NCBI GenBank assembly: GCA_051251645.1
Contig: JBPOEY010000002.1
Coordinates: 434,001-498,000, forward strand
Reading direction: 5' to 3'
Origin: Litorimonas sp051251645
GTDB lineage: Bacteria; Pseudomonadota; Alphaproteobacteria; Caulobacterales; Maricaulaceae
DNA: 64,000 nucleotides
Below are positions 42,460 to 49,886 of this stretch, one piece after another; the first letter of the stretch is position 1, and each line of letters starts with the position of its first letter. A program made the position numbers and the translations under genes. A model generated the notes under the pieces. It did no database searches. It was not told the DNA's origin and was given only the letters and a program-made list of their open reading frames with translations.

Positions 42460-44709
42460 ATGCTTAAATATCTAATCGCCTCGTGCTGCGCAATCGCCTG
42501 TAGCGTGACAACGGCAAATGCCGAAAATACCCGGCTTATTGGCGATGAAATTGTTACGTTTTTGACGCAACAACAGCCCGCAGCGCCCTCCTCATTGGCA
42601 CCCAGCAAAATCGAAGGCGCGACAGTTCATCTCATAGACGAAGTCGCCCAATCTCTTTTCACCTCAGATTCAGACAGGCTCTTCGCCGCGGTATCCGCCG
42701 CCAAGCAACATAACTACGACAACAATCCCGAATGGCTTAAAACGGTCGACTTCACGCAGGGGATTGCTGACATCATCACCAATAGCCCAACCCAAGACCA
42801 CACCAAGAATTTGATCGAATATCTCGACACCTTTGATCCTGAAGGTGATTGGTTTTTACAGTCGGTTTCGACAAGTCTCGCGTCATTCTTTTACGTCTCT
42901 AGCAACCAAGTCCTAGTCGCCACTGAGCGGGCAGACGAAGCGATAAAAGTTGTTCCCAGCCAATTATCGGCAAAAGTCACCACGGCGCGAATTTTTGCCT
43001 CCGACTCCGCGATCGCCATTCATGCCCTGCAAGGTAATCCAGAGCTTATGCTGAATGCGGCCCGTTTGCAGGCGACAGCGCGCGCTGAGATCGGCGAGAC
43101 GGTTAATCGCTATGAGTTGATGACCAATTTCGTCTTCGCGTTGAACCGCGCCAGACAATATGAAAGCGCCGCACAGGTCGCAGAGCTGCTGATTAATGAA
43201 CCTATGCCGGAGGATAATATCGTCGGCTTATCAGAAGCCTATATGGCGTCCACTTTCAACGAGCTCAATAATTACGCAAAAGCCGAAACCTTGGCGCTTG
43301 CGGCCTTGCAAGGCTCTGATCATCCCGTTGTTGATCGGCGCGGCAGTTTGGAGCTTTTAGTGGCCTTGTCAGGCTTGGGGAAAAAGGCAGCTGCTGAACA
43401 ACTCATGGTCTCACGGGGCTGGAAATATAGCCGTGACGCGTTGCTGGCAACAGTCGACAACCAATCCATTCTTCATGCCGAAGTGCTTCTCGCAATGCAT
43501 CGGGACGAGCAAGCTTACGCCCTCGCCTTAATGAAACGTCGGACTGACTTATTGATCAATCAAGTCCAATCCATGAATTCGACAGATATTAGCGCCATGC
43601 TGTCCAACTTGGAAAACACGCGTGAACGTCAGGTCGAGCGCGAAGGCGCGCTACAACGTGAAGCCGAGATGAGAGCCATTCAGTTGGAACAAAAAACCAA
43701 GCTCAACCGGCTGCTTTGGGTGCTCATCGGCGGGCTGACGATTGCCTTTAACTTCCTGCTGGCCTTTCTGCGCTATCGCGAAAAACTCAATGTCAAAGTG
43801 CAAGGCTTGCAAGAGGATGCCCTCTCTGCCGAGAAAATGAAGACCGAATTTTTGGGCGTCATCAATCACGAAATCCGGACACCGCTCAATGGCATTATTG
43901 GCATTAGCGACGCCATGATCCACCATGCGTCTAATCCCATAATGCGCGAGCAAGCCGAGACCGTACAAGAGAGTGGGCAGTTACTCTTCGACCTCCTCGA
44001 CAGCCTGATCACCATGTCCACGATTGAAGGCAATCGCCTCTCCTTGGACAAGGAAGAAGACAGCCTAGCCAAGACGATACTCCGTGAAACGGCAGAATGG
44101 GACAAAGCCGCCGCTAAGAAAGGGCTGACCTTCACGCACTTTATTGGACCTGAGTTGACTGACGCCGTCATTGCCGATCATAAGCGCATTCGCCAAAGTC
44201 TGCGCTACTTACTCTCCAACGCCATTCGCTTTACCCAAGCGGGGCGCGTGCATCTCCATGCAACGGCGACACCCGATACGGACGGGCATTTGGGCGTAAC
44301 GATTATTGTCGCTGATACAGGCCAAGGGATTAGCGATGATGTTCAATCCCGCCTGTTCAAACCCTTCCTCCAAGCCGACGCGACTATGACACGTAAATAT
44401 GGGGGCGCCGGCCTCAGCTTGGCGATTGCGCGGAAGTTAGCCCGGATGATGGGGGGCGATTTGGTCGTCAAATCACGTGAAGGACGCGGCACTGAATTCA
44501 CTTTCACGGCTAGACTTCCGCTCGCTCACACCGCCGCAGAGCCCATCAACGCAGACGTAAAGCCCGCAACAATGGCGCCTATTCCTGCGCTCGACGCCGT
44601 TGACGAACCAGAAGCCATCATCGACCTGATGTTGGGAGAACAGCTCTTGAGCGCGCGACCAGACGATGCTGGTAAGCCACAGAAGACACGGTATAAGGCC
44701 GCGGGATAG
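42460..44709 (+). CDS. Hybrid-less sensor histidine kinase with large periplasmic helical domain
   Basis: The ATG at 42460 gives 749 residues with a signal peptide ending TTANA before ENTRL; a GTG at 42451 and an upstream ATG at 42403 are alternatives. About 390 periplasmic residues follow, helical and TPR-like. One membrane helix (LLWVLIGGLTIAFNFLLAFL, about 418-437) leads to a HisKA domain with His470 in INHEIRTPLNG and an ATPase domain with N box LLSNAIRFT, DTGQGI and GGAGLSLAIARKLARMMGG. There is no receiver domain and no response regulator nearby. Its position after the peptide gene makes it the likely receptor for the exported peptide, which is inference. Confidence 0.88.
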   Translation: MLKYLIASCCAIACSVTTANAENTRLIGDEIVTFLTQQQPAAPSSLAPSKIEGATVHLIDEVAQSLFTSDSDRLFAAVSAAKQHNYDNNPEWLKTVDFTQGIADIITNSPTQDHTKNLIEYLDTFDPEGDWFLQSVSTSLASFFYVSSNQVLVATERADEAIKVVPSQLSAKVTTARIFASDSAIAIHALQGNPELMLNAARLQATARAEIGETVNRYELMTNFVFALNRARQYESAAQVAELLINEPMPEDNIVGLSEAYMASTFNELNNYAKAETLALAALQGSDHPVVDRRGSLELLVALSGLGKKAAAEQLMVSRGWKYSRDALLATVDNQSILHAEVLLAMHRDEQAYALALMKRRTDLLINQVQSMNSTDISAMLSNLENTRERQVEREGALQREAEMRAIQLEQKTKLNRLLWVLIGGLTIAFNFLLAFLRYREKLNVKVQGLQEDALSAEKMKTEFLGVINHEIRTPLNGIIGISDAMIHHASNPIMREQAETVQESGQLLFDLLDSLITMSTIEGNRLSLDKEEDSLAKTILRETAEWDKAAAKKGLTFTHFIGPELTDAVIADHKRIRQSLRYLLSNAIRFTQAGRVHLHATATPDTDGHLGVTIIVADTGQGISDDVQSRLFKPFLQADATMTRKYGGAGLSLAIARKLARMMGGDLVVKSREGRGTEFTFTARLPLAHTAAEPINADVKPATMAPIPALDAVDEPEAIIDLMLGEQLLSARPDDAGKPQKTRYKAAG

Positions 44710-44760
44710 GACGCGTTATTTTTGGACAAACCGTCCAATAAGAGCCGCAAAGGTCTGCGT

Positions 44761-45228
44761 TTAAGCCGCAGCAGGACGCGTTCCGGTCGTTTTACGCGCC
44801 GTAAGCCATGCGAAGACCAGCCCACCCAAAGCGCCGGCTATCATTTGCAGAGCAATACCAAGACCATCGCGCGCACCGGCAATCATATGAATACCGAAAA
44901 ACGCTTGTTTCATGAGCAGCAACATCACCAACATCGCCACTGCGCCGGCCACTGCGAAAACAACCGGGCGGCCAAACCCGGCAAAGCGGTAAACGAATAG
45001 ACCCAATAAATAGGCGACCAGCGTCCCAATACTGACAAAGATGATATAGAGAGACCCAAGATAAATGAGGTCATAGACTGTCATAGAGAGGCGTTGCCCG
45101 ATCCCGACGTCCGCCCCAATATCGCTCAAGCGCGCGATTACGTTTTGTGTTTGTAGTGTCACGCCAATGGCTGTCGTCGTTATGGCCCCCATGACCCAGC
45201 CCGCTAAAAATTTCAGAAACGTCGCCAA
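44761..45228 (-). CDS. Four-helix membrane protein, unknown function
   Basis: A TTG at 45228 is chosen because AAGGAG lies 6 bases before it; the GTG at 45249 is upstream of that site. The 155-residue protein has hydrophobic helices near its start (FLKFLAGWVMGAITTTAIG), around SLYIIFVSIGTLVAYLLGLF, around VVFAVAGAVAMLVMLLLM and near the end. It is divergent from the sugar dehydrogenase gene and convergent with the kinase gene. No family is recognised. Confidence 0.6.
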   Translation of the reverse strand: MATFLKFLAGWVMGAITTTAIGVTLQTQNVIARLSDIGADVGIGQRLSMTVYDLIYLGSLYIIFVSIGTLVAYLLGLFVYRFAGFGRPVVFAVAGAVAMLVMLLLMKQAFFGIHMIAGARDGLGIALQMIAGALGGLVFAWLTARKTTGTRPAAA

Positions 45229-45300
45229 ATCAGTCTCCTTGCCTTGCACACAACCACGCTAAGCCTACAATGGGGTGCACGTCAAACGGTGGAGAGAATA

Positions 45301-46470
45301 ATGAAGACAAGTTGGACATTCCTCGGATCTTTTGGTCTTGCCGCCATGCTATCCCTCTCTGCCTGTCAGGAACCGCAGCCCGCGCCGGAGTTGGCAGAAC
45401 GCCCAATGGCAGATTTCCAATTAGACACGATTATCGATGGTCTGCAGACCCCGTGGTCCGCTGCGGTCATGCCCAATGGCGACTATCTGGTGACAGGCAA
45501 GCTGGGCCAGCTCTGGCGGGTGACGGGCAACAGCAAAGTCGATATTTCAGGACTCCCCGGTGAATTAACGGCCTTTGCCGACAACCGTATCGCCAACGCC
45601 GGACAAGGCGGACTGCTTGATGTCGCCCTTGCCCCAGACTTTGCACAGAGCGGCACACTCTACCTGTCCTATTCCTATGGCGATTGGGACAATAACGGCA
45701 CAGCGCTGATGCGGGCCCAATTGGTAGGCAACCAGATCACCTCGGCCGCGACGATTTTCCGCGCCAGCCCCGGCAAAGAAGCGGGCAGCCATTTTGGCGG
45801 CAAGATTGCCTTTCCCGGTGACGGCACATTGCTGCTCAGCCTCGGTGACGGCTTCTCCTTACGGGAAGAAGCGCAGAAGCCCACCTCACACCTCGGCGCG
45901 ATTGTTCGGCTGACGCTCGACGGTGGGACACCCACGGATAATCCGGATTTCGGCGTCGATGCGAAACCCCAACTCTACTCCATCGGGCACCGGAATGTGC
46001 AAGGACTCGCGATTGATCCGGCCACGGGGGTCATCTGGGAGCATGAACATGGCCCGCGCGGCGGAGACGAGCTTAACCGTTTGGAGGCTGGCGCTAATTA
46101 CGGCTGGCCCATAGCAACCTATGGCCGAGATTATCAAGGCGCGCGGATCAGCCCAATTGAGGATCATGCTGGGTTTTCAGCGCCCGTCCATATTTGGACA
46201 CCCTCCATCGCGCCGTCTGGTCTCGCCATTTATCGCGGTGAGCCCTTTGCGGACTGGAACGGGCACGCATTGATCGGTGGGCTCGCATCCGGTGATCTAC
46301 GCCGTGTTAATCCAGACACAGGCGAGGAAGTGATCCTTCTCAGTGATGCGAAGACAGAGGCCGACGCTTTCCGTATTCGGGACGTCGATATCGCGCCTGA
46401 CGGCGCCATTTTACTCTTGGTGGAAGACGCCACCAATGGGCGACTGATCCGGATGCTGCCTAAGGGATAA
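45301..46470 (+). CDS. PQQ-dependent sugar dehydrogenase (YliI/soluble type), lipoprotein
   Basis: The ATG at 45301, with GGAGAG just upstream, gives 389 residues with a lipoprotein signal ending LSAC. The six-bladed propeller family of soluble aldose dehydrogenases is evident: LQTPWSAAVMPNGDYLVTGK, GQGGLLDVALAPDF, SHFGGKIAFPGDGTLLLSLGDG and WEHEHGPRGGDELNRLEAGANYGWP. It should oxidise an aldose in the periplasm using PQQ. With the membrane enzyme at 25020 this makes two PQQ dehydrogenases in the window. The end overlaps the convergent small gene by 11 bases. Confidence 0.88.
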   Translation: MKTSWTFLGSFGLAAMLSLSACQEPQPAPELAERPMADFQLDTIIDGLQTPWSAAVMPNGDYLVTGKLGQLWRVTGNSKVDISGLPGELTAFADNRIANAGQGGLLDVALAPDFAQSGTLYLSYSYGDWDNNGTALMRAQLVGNQITSAATIFRASPGKEAGSHFGGKIAFPGDGTLLLSLGDGFSLREEAQKPTSHLGAIVRLTLDGGTPTDNPDFGVDAKPQLYSIGHRNVQGLAIDPATGVIWEHEHGPRGGDELNRLEAGANYGWPIATYGRDYQGARISPIEDHAGFSAPVHIWTPSIAPSGLAIYRGEPFADWNGHALIGGLASGDLRRVNPDTGEEVILLSDAKTEADAFRIRDVDIAPDGAILLLVEDATNGRLIRMLPKG

Positions 46471-46762
46471 TATCAGGGACTGGATTTAACAGCGCCGCGC
46501 GCGCAATTTCTTTAAGGGCATAACGCAAAACCGGTCGGGCGATCTCAACCTGAACCGGGTCCATCAAAGCATCCAAAACATCATCGACTAATGTAAAGTC
46601 TTCGTCTTTATTCAGAGGCTGACGGGCGAGAGGCTGCAAAGGAACACGGTCCGCATTGTGATCGCTTTGCGCGTATAGAGACTGAATTAAATGGGGCCAA
46701 TTATCACCTTTGGCGGGCTCACCTTTGGCAGGATCAAGGCCATCTCTATCATTTGCAGCCAT
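46460..46762 (-). CDS. Hypothetical protein coupled to an XRE regulator
   Basis: The 100-residue acidic, soluble protein has a possible helix-rich C-terminus (VDDVLDALMDPVQVEIARPVL). No family is recognised. Its ATG overlaps the stop of the XRE-family regulator by one base (TAATG), so it is translated with that protein and could be its partner or effector. Confidence 0.55.
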   Translation of the reverse strand: MAANDRDGLDPAKGEPAKGDNWPHLIQSLYAQSDHNADRVPLQPLARQPLNKDEDFTLVDDVLDALMDPVQVEIARPVLRYALKEIARAALLNPVPDIIP

Positions 46763-47049
46763 TATAAGACGTCTTGGATGTGCATAGACGGTTTCTCAAG
46801 TTTAGATCCCGTCAAACTGAGTGTCTCAAACAAATCCGCCGGGCTCATATCAAGCGTAATGCAAATGTCCCGTAGCTGCTTTGGACTGGGCCGTTCGAGC
46901 CCCCATTCGAACTTTTGGAACGTCCGTAAAGATACCCCGATAATGACCGCGAGTTCGTTCTGCGCGAGTCCTTCTGCCTTACGGTGCAAGCGGATTATTT
47001 GCCCGACATATTTGTCGACGACACTAATATCTTTGTCAAACATAGCCAT
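46762..47049 (-). CDS. XRE-family helix-turn-helix regulator
   Basis: The ATG at 47049 is preceded by GGAG at good spacing; a GTG at 47073 is an alternative. The 95-residue protein is mostly one HTH_3 domain: VGQIIRLHRKAEGLAQNELA, VIIGVSLRTFQKFEWGLERPS and LRDICITLDMSPADLFETL. It is a DNA-binding regulator of unknown targets. It is coupled to the 46460 gene. A perfect CtrA-type box lies about 160 bases upstream, and a 14-mer shared with the peptide-gene control region lies about 150 bases upstream in the same orientation. Confidence 0.8.
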   Translation of the reverse strand: MAMFDKDISVVDKYVGQIIRLHRKAEGLAQNELAVIIGVSLRTFQKFEWGLERPSPKQLRDICITLDMSPADLFETLSLTGSKLEKPSMHIQDVL

Positions 47050-47205
47050 ATCGACACGCTCCGAAGAGGCCACTCAAAATCGCCGCCCCAGTAGCGTCTT
47101 TAAAATTAAACTGCTTTATGGTTACTGCACATCATCAACCATTCCTTACCAGCCAAATCTATTCACAACTTTACAGCAATTCGCAAACGCCCTTAGAAAT
47201 TATGG

Positions 47206-47220
47206 TTAATGTAGCGTTAA
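47206..47220. promoter_or_regulatory. CtrA-type binding site
   Basis: TTAATGTAGCGTTAA is TTAA, seven bases, TTAA, an exact match to the CtrA consensus of Caulobacter-like bacteria. It lies in the divergent gap, nearer to the XRE regulator gene. Confidence 0.5.
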
Positions 47221-47441
47221 ACGCGGTTTTCCCTCAACCCTGCCCCCGGTCGACGTGGGATAAGAGACGATCAAAACCACGATCGTCGCCATACGAATTT
47301 TACCCCAAGGAACCAATACCCAACGCGAACACGTACAAATTTGGATGCTTGGTCAGCGATAAGTTGGCTTAAAAATCGTCGCGATCATAGTCCTACAGCC
47401 TGACATGAAACACGCCGCGAACGGGCAATTGGTCCGCTTGC

Positions 47442-47472
47442 TGTCAGCTTTCGTAAGTCTCGAAAGCTGACA
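47442..47472. repeat. 12-bp perfect inverted repeat
   Basis: TGTCAGCTTTCG and CGAAAGCTGACA flank a 7-base loop (TAAGTCT). There is no T-tract after it, so it is more likely an operator or RNA leader hairpin than a terminator. It lies 110 bases before the M24 peptidase ATG. Confidence 0.8.
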
Positions 47473-47582
47473 CAGCTTGTAAATTCCCTAAAGCCAACGT
47501 TTAAGCTATCGGGGCAACTCTGTTGAGTGTTCATTTATGGCCCGCCGTCAAAGACTTTAGCCCTGATAAAAGGAATAATAAC

Positions 47583-48791
47583 ATGACCAAAGGTGTTGGC
47601 GGAAAAACAATAGAAGACGCTTTGGCGACCCTCGGTGATATGACCGCAGGCGCTGCGCCGATTACCGATAACGAATATGCAAAGCGTATTGAGAAAGCGC
47701 AATCGCTTATGGCGACGCAGGGCATGGACGCGCTATATTTGCACGCCGGTACATCTCTGTATTATTTCACGGGAACCCGATGGCATGGATCTGAGCGTAT
47801 GGTGGGCGCGCTACTTATGCCTACGGGCGCGCCAATCTATATCGCCCCAGCCTTCGAAGAAGGCACACTTCAGCAATTTATGATCGTTAAAGGCGACGTG
47901 CTGACATGGGACGAACATGAAAGCCCCTATGGTTTAATTCGGCAACATCTCAGCGCACAGGGCGTCATCAAAGGCCGACTTGGTATTGACGAAGCGACAC
48001 CGTTCTTTGTGTCCGATGGGATCGCGCAGGTCAGCCCTGACTTAAAACTGATCAATGGCGCGTCTATTACGGCGGCCTGTCGTATGAGAAAATCATCGGC
48101 TGAGCTGACGTTGATGCAACGCGCCAAAGACATGACGTTGGCTGTCCATAAAGCAACGGCCTCTATGCTTTATGAGGGCATCACAACAGATCAAGTCGGC
48201 GCGTTCATTGATGCGGCGCATCGGAAAGTGGGCGCGGCAAAAGGGTCCTATTTCAAAATTGTCTTGTTCGGACCGGACTCCTCATTCCCGCATGGGGTGA
48301 AAGACCCGAAGCCTTTGGATACAGGCGACATGGTGTTAATCGACACGGGCTGTCAGCTACATGGCTATATTTCTGATATTACCCGGTCTTATGTTTTCGG
48401 CGAACCCAACGACAAGCAAAGACAAGTTTGGAATGCGGAAAAAGCGGCACAGATCAAAGCGTTTGAGGCCGCACAAATAGGCGTCCGGTGCGGCGATGTG
48501 GACTTGGCCGCTCGAAAAGAATTAGTCGCGCGGGGCTTCGGACCCGGCTATGAAACACCGGGCCTCCCCCACCGTACGGGGCACGGCATCGGTCTTGATA
48601 TCCACGAATGGCCGTATTTAAACTGGGGCGATGACACACATCTTGAACCCGGAATGTGCTTTTCGAACGAACCCATGATATGCCTTTACGGCGAGTTTGG
48701 CGTTCGTTTGGAAGATCATTTCTATATGGGGAGTGACGGTCCTGTTTGGTTTACAGAACCCAGTGAAAGCATTGATGACCCATTTGGTTGA
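47583..48791 (+). CDS. M24 family metallopeptidase (Xaa-Pro aminopeptidase/dipeptidase type)
   Basis: The ATG at 47583, with AAGGA upstream, gives 402 residues. The N-terminal creatinase-type domain (YAKRIEKAQSLMATQGMDALY) precedes the pita-bread catalytic domain. Metal ligands are visible in LIDTGCQLHGYISDITRSY (two Asp), in HRTGHGIGLDIHE (His), in FSNEPMICLYGEFGVRLED (Glu) and in its final Glu. It should release or split peptides with proline at the second position, in the cytoplasm as no signal peptide is present. It stands alone, with the 12-bp inverted repeat upstream. Confidence 0.88.
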   Translation: MTKGVGGKTIEDALATLGDMTAGAAPITDNEYAKRIEKAQSLMATQGMDALYLHAGTSLYYFTGTRWHGSERMVGALLMPTGAPIYIAPAFEEGTLQQFMIVKGDVLTWDEHESPYGLIRQHLSAQGVIKGRLGIDEATPFFVSDGIAQVSPDLKLINGASITAACRMRKSSAELTLMQRAKDMTLAVHKATASMLYEGITTDQVGAFIDAAHRKVGAAKGSYFKIVLFGPDSSFPHGVKDPKPLDTGDMVLIDTGCQLHGYISDITRSYVFGEPNDKQRQVWNAEKAAQIKAFEAAQIGVRCGDVDLAARKELVARGFGPGYETPGLPHRTGHGIGLDIHEWPYLNWGDDTHLEPGMCFSNEPMICLYGEFGVRLEDHFYMGSDGPVWFTEPSESIDDPFG

Positions 48792-48851
48792 GAACGATTC
48801 CGACGTCATATTTTCCCCCGAAGCAACCATATTGACGGGACCCCAAACCCC

Positions 48852-48886
48852 ATAAAAAATCCGCCCCGCAAAATTTGCGAGGCGGA
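48852..48886 (-). terminator. Rho-independent terminator after the glycine-zipper gene
   Basis: On the minus strand TCCGCC, one mismatch, CGCAAA and the matching arm form a long stem around the AAATTT centre, ending GGCGGA followed by TTTTTTA. It lies 24 bases past the stop of the minus-strand gene. Confidence 0.8.
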
Positions 48887-48910
48887 CAAAAGCCAGTAAA
48901 ACGTCAGACC

Positions 48911-49723
48911 TTAGCGGTAATTCCGATCATAATCGGATTGACTGACGTGGAAGACCGCGCCTGTGCGGGGGTCTGTCACCCGCACCAGACCTGACGTCCC
49001 GCTTACTGGGCGCGCCCTATATCCTGCCCCGGAATAGTGCCGTGTCGACGACACGGATGGCACCGTTTGGTAGCTCGAATGATAGGTCGATCCACCCGAG
49101 TAGGTCGGTTGGCTATAGCCAGACACGGTTGAGTAATGCGGCTGACTATAGCTTGATCCCGAATATGTCGTCGTCGGCGTGTAAGTCCGACTGTAGGTCG
49201 TCGGTTGCTGCGTCACGTGACGATAGCGCGGCTGCGAATAGGTCGGGGTCGTCGGATAAGACCGCGTCAGGTGCGGGGTTGGATAAGTCCGCGCATAGGT
49301 CGTTGTTGGACGGCTGTGCGCGTAAGTCGTCGCAGAGGGGTAATAGGGGCTTATCGACGACGGGTAATGGGTTGTTGTCCGGTAAGGCTGCGGCGTGCGG
49401 TAAGCCGCCGTATTATATTTTTCGCAATTGCGGTCACCCAATCGGGCCCCAACGGCCGCACCTGCGCCCGCCCCGACCACAGTCCCGAACGTGCGGTCAC
49501 CGCGCTCCAATTCATTACCGAGCAATCCGCCCGCGACACCGCCGAGCAATCCCCCAATCACTTGGGTCGTATTATCGCGGCGTTCGCATTTTTCATACGC
49601 CGCCGTATTGCCGGAGTAATATTGCGCCATCACCGGTGAGGCCGCCAGCATGGGGAGCGCAAGAGCCCCGAATGCGACGCCCGCGCGGGCGATGAATGTT
49701 TGTGTTTGCGTCGTTTTGGTCAT
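48911..49723 (-). CDS. Exported glycine-zipper protein with Tyr/Ser/Thr-rich repeats
   Basis: The 270-residue protein has a signal peptide ending SPVMA before QYYSGN. A glycine-zipper membrane motif (VIGGLLGGVAGGLLGNELERG and TVVGAGAGAAVGARLGDRN) follows at about residues 55-95. A long low-complexity region rich in Tyr, Ser, Thr and Pro covers about 105-235, and a short ordered tail reads LVRVTDPRTGAVFHVSQSDY. Glycine-zipper proteins of this type associate with the outer membrane. The tail could bind a partner. Function is unknown. Confidence 0.75.
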   Translation of the reverse strand: MTKTTQTQTFIARAGVAFGALALPMLAASPVMAQYYSGNTAAYEKCERRDNTTQVIGGLLGGVAGGLLGNELERGDRTFGTVVGAGAGAAVGARLGDRNCEKYNTAAYRTPQPYRTTTHYPSSISPYYPSATTYAHSRPTTTYARTYPTPHLTRSYPTTPTYSQPRYRHVTQQPTTYSRTYTPTTTYSGSSYSQPHYSTVSGYSQPTYSGGSTYHSSYQTVPSVSSTRHYSGAGYRARPVSGTSGLVRVTDPRTGAVFHVSQSDYDRNYR

Positions 49724-49830
49724 GTGGCGCTCCTGTCCATCATTGCGATAAACAGGCCTTGCCCACCCTGATCCGAACCATGGCTGAGCGCCGCATTCAG
49801 TTTTTGTTCACCCTGAAAGCGTGGCTCCAT

Positions 49831-49864
49831 AAAAAAAGCCCGGCCTCTAAGAGACCGGGCTTCT
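49831..49864 (-). terminator. Rho-independent terminator after pnp
   Basis: On the minus strand AAGCCCGG and CCGGGCTT form a stem closed further by TCTC/GAGG-type pairs, followed by TTTTTT. It lies 23 bases past the pnp stop. Confidence 0.85.
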
Positions 49865-49886
49865 TATTCAGTTTTGGGCGTGAGCC

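Larger units (their letters stand above)
47050..47582. other. Intergenic region between the XRE regulator and the M24 peptidase
   Basis: This 533-base divergent gap contains a CtrA-like box at 47206-47220, the 14-mer at 47196-47209 and a 12-bp perfect inverted repeat at 47442-47472. An 84-codon frame at 47118-47372 has no recognisable product and is not called. It must hold the promoters of both flanking genes. Confidence 0.6.

Noticed and set aside
47118..47372. An 84-codon plus-strand frame in the gap before the M24 peptidase
   Set aside because: It crosses the CtrA box, has no ribosome binding site and no recognisable sequence pattern.
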